A stretch of DNA of 50,243 nt from Klebsormidium nitens (taxonomy: Eukaryota; Streptophyta; Klebsormidiophyceae; Klebsormidiales; Klebsormidiaceae), in the NCBI GenBank assembly GCA_000708835.1, contig DF237571.1:1-50243 (forward strand), read 5' to 3'. The position numbers and the translations under genes are program-made. Numbering within the stretch: position 1 is the first letter of the stretch; each line of letters begins with the position of its first letter. This document shows, piece after piece, positions 49,755 to 50,243 of the stretch. A model generated the notes under the pieces. The model searched no databases and was not told where the DNA came from. It saw only the letters and a list, made by a program, of their open reading frames with translations.

Positions 49755-50214
49755 CTAGCTCGTGGGCCTGTCGTTCAGGAACTGCCGTGCCAACTCCGCT
49801 GCGTCAAAGTCCTCGCCCTCGTAATTGCCAAGATCGGTGTGAACGGCAGGTTGTTGCGAAGGTAAGAACGGATTGTCTCCAAAGATGGGGTCGTCAAGGT
49901 CGTAGTACTCCTCGACGAGAATTTTCGTGCAGCTGATCGCGCCTAGGGAGTCATCAGCCAGGTCATCCTCATAGAAGGACCTCAGGATGGCTGAGCGCTC
50001 TTCGGGCGTCGCTGCAGCGTCCTCGTCGATCTCCAGCAAGGGATCTTCGGGAGTCGTGATGCCCTCAGCAGGAAGGGCTTGCTCAAGAGCAGGGGCGTTT
50101 GGAGTAGAGTTTGCGGTTGCCGCAGCCGGAGCAGCAGCGGCGGTGTTCGCCCCGTTGACCTCAACAGGACGCAACGGTTCCGGAGCCTCGATCGGACGTG
50201 GGGCCTTCGGAACC
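49755..50214 (-). CDS. 3' terminal exon of an unrecognised acidic protein (partial)
   Basis: The frame runs from an acceptor site at about 50215-50223 (ttgtttttccag on the minus strand, then a split codon) to a TAG at 49755-49757, giving about 152 residues. The first half is rich in Pro, Ala, Glu and Thr (EAPEPLRPVEVN, AAAAPAAATANSTPN). The second half is acidic, with DPLLEIDEDAAATPEER, LVEEYYDLDDPIFGDNPF and GEDFDAAELARQFLNDRP. I do not recognise a family. The many Asp-Asp and Asp-hydrophobic clusters could be an activation-domain-like or short-linear-motif region, but that is speculation. The rest of the gene lies beyond the right edge. Confidence 0.55.
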
Positions 50215-50243
50215 CTGGAAAAACAAGCGAGAATATGTTGAGG

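Overview
The window looks like nuclear DNA of a green plant-lineage organism, most likely a streptophyte (charophyte) alga. Klebsormidium is my best guess, but that is inference; I could not search a database. The reasons are intron-rich genes with clean GT-AG junctions, GC-rich exons, and plant-type families: a plastid BASS2-like pyruvate carrier with transit peptide, plastid ribose-5-phosphate isomerase, a CTR1/EDR1-type Raf kinase, a plant MBD protein, a SAC3A-like protein and a plant-type TauE/SafE protein. Coordinates for split genes run from first to last coding base; exons are listed in the evidence. I assembled them by hand from splice sites, reading phase and family conservation.

Layout, left to right. 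592-5627 (+) BASS2-like carrier, 11 exons, complete. 6727-9056 (-) methyl-CpG-binding-domain protein, 3 exons. 9532-13305 (+) plastid ribose-5-phosphate isomerase, 10 exons, divergent from the MBD gene across 475 bp. 14733-20966 (-) Raf-like MAPKKK, 9 exons, with an apparent one-base frame offset just before the kinase domain. 20967-24957 is gene-poor, with short repeats. 24958-28688 (-) PH-domain/coiled-coil protein, 7 exons. 30192-35089 (+) SAC3A-like protein, 9 exons. 36910-40462 (+) TauE/SafE-type membrane protein, 5 exons found and the 5' end unresolved. 41649-42834 (-) HAD-like hydrolase, 3 exons. 44432-48338 (+) a non-RD protein kinase with an unrecognised N-terminal domain, 5 exons. 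49755 to the right edge (-) the last exon of an unrecognised acidic protein.

The first 43 kb holds ordinary housekeeping and signalling genes whose products act in different compartments (plastid envelope, stroma, nucleus, cytoplasm, membranes), with no operon-like logic. Mobile and structural DNA is concentrated in the gaps at 35.8-36.1 kb and 41.1-47.1 kb. It includes two non-autonomous inverted-repeat elements flanked by TA, a 90-bp near-perfect palindrome, a tRNA-derived sequence with A and B boxes, a GC-rich self-complementary block and a degenerate hexamer array inside an intron. The kinase gene embedded in this repeat-rich right end is the least ordinary gene of the window.
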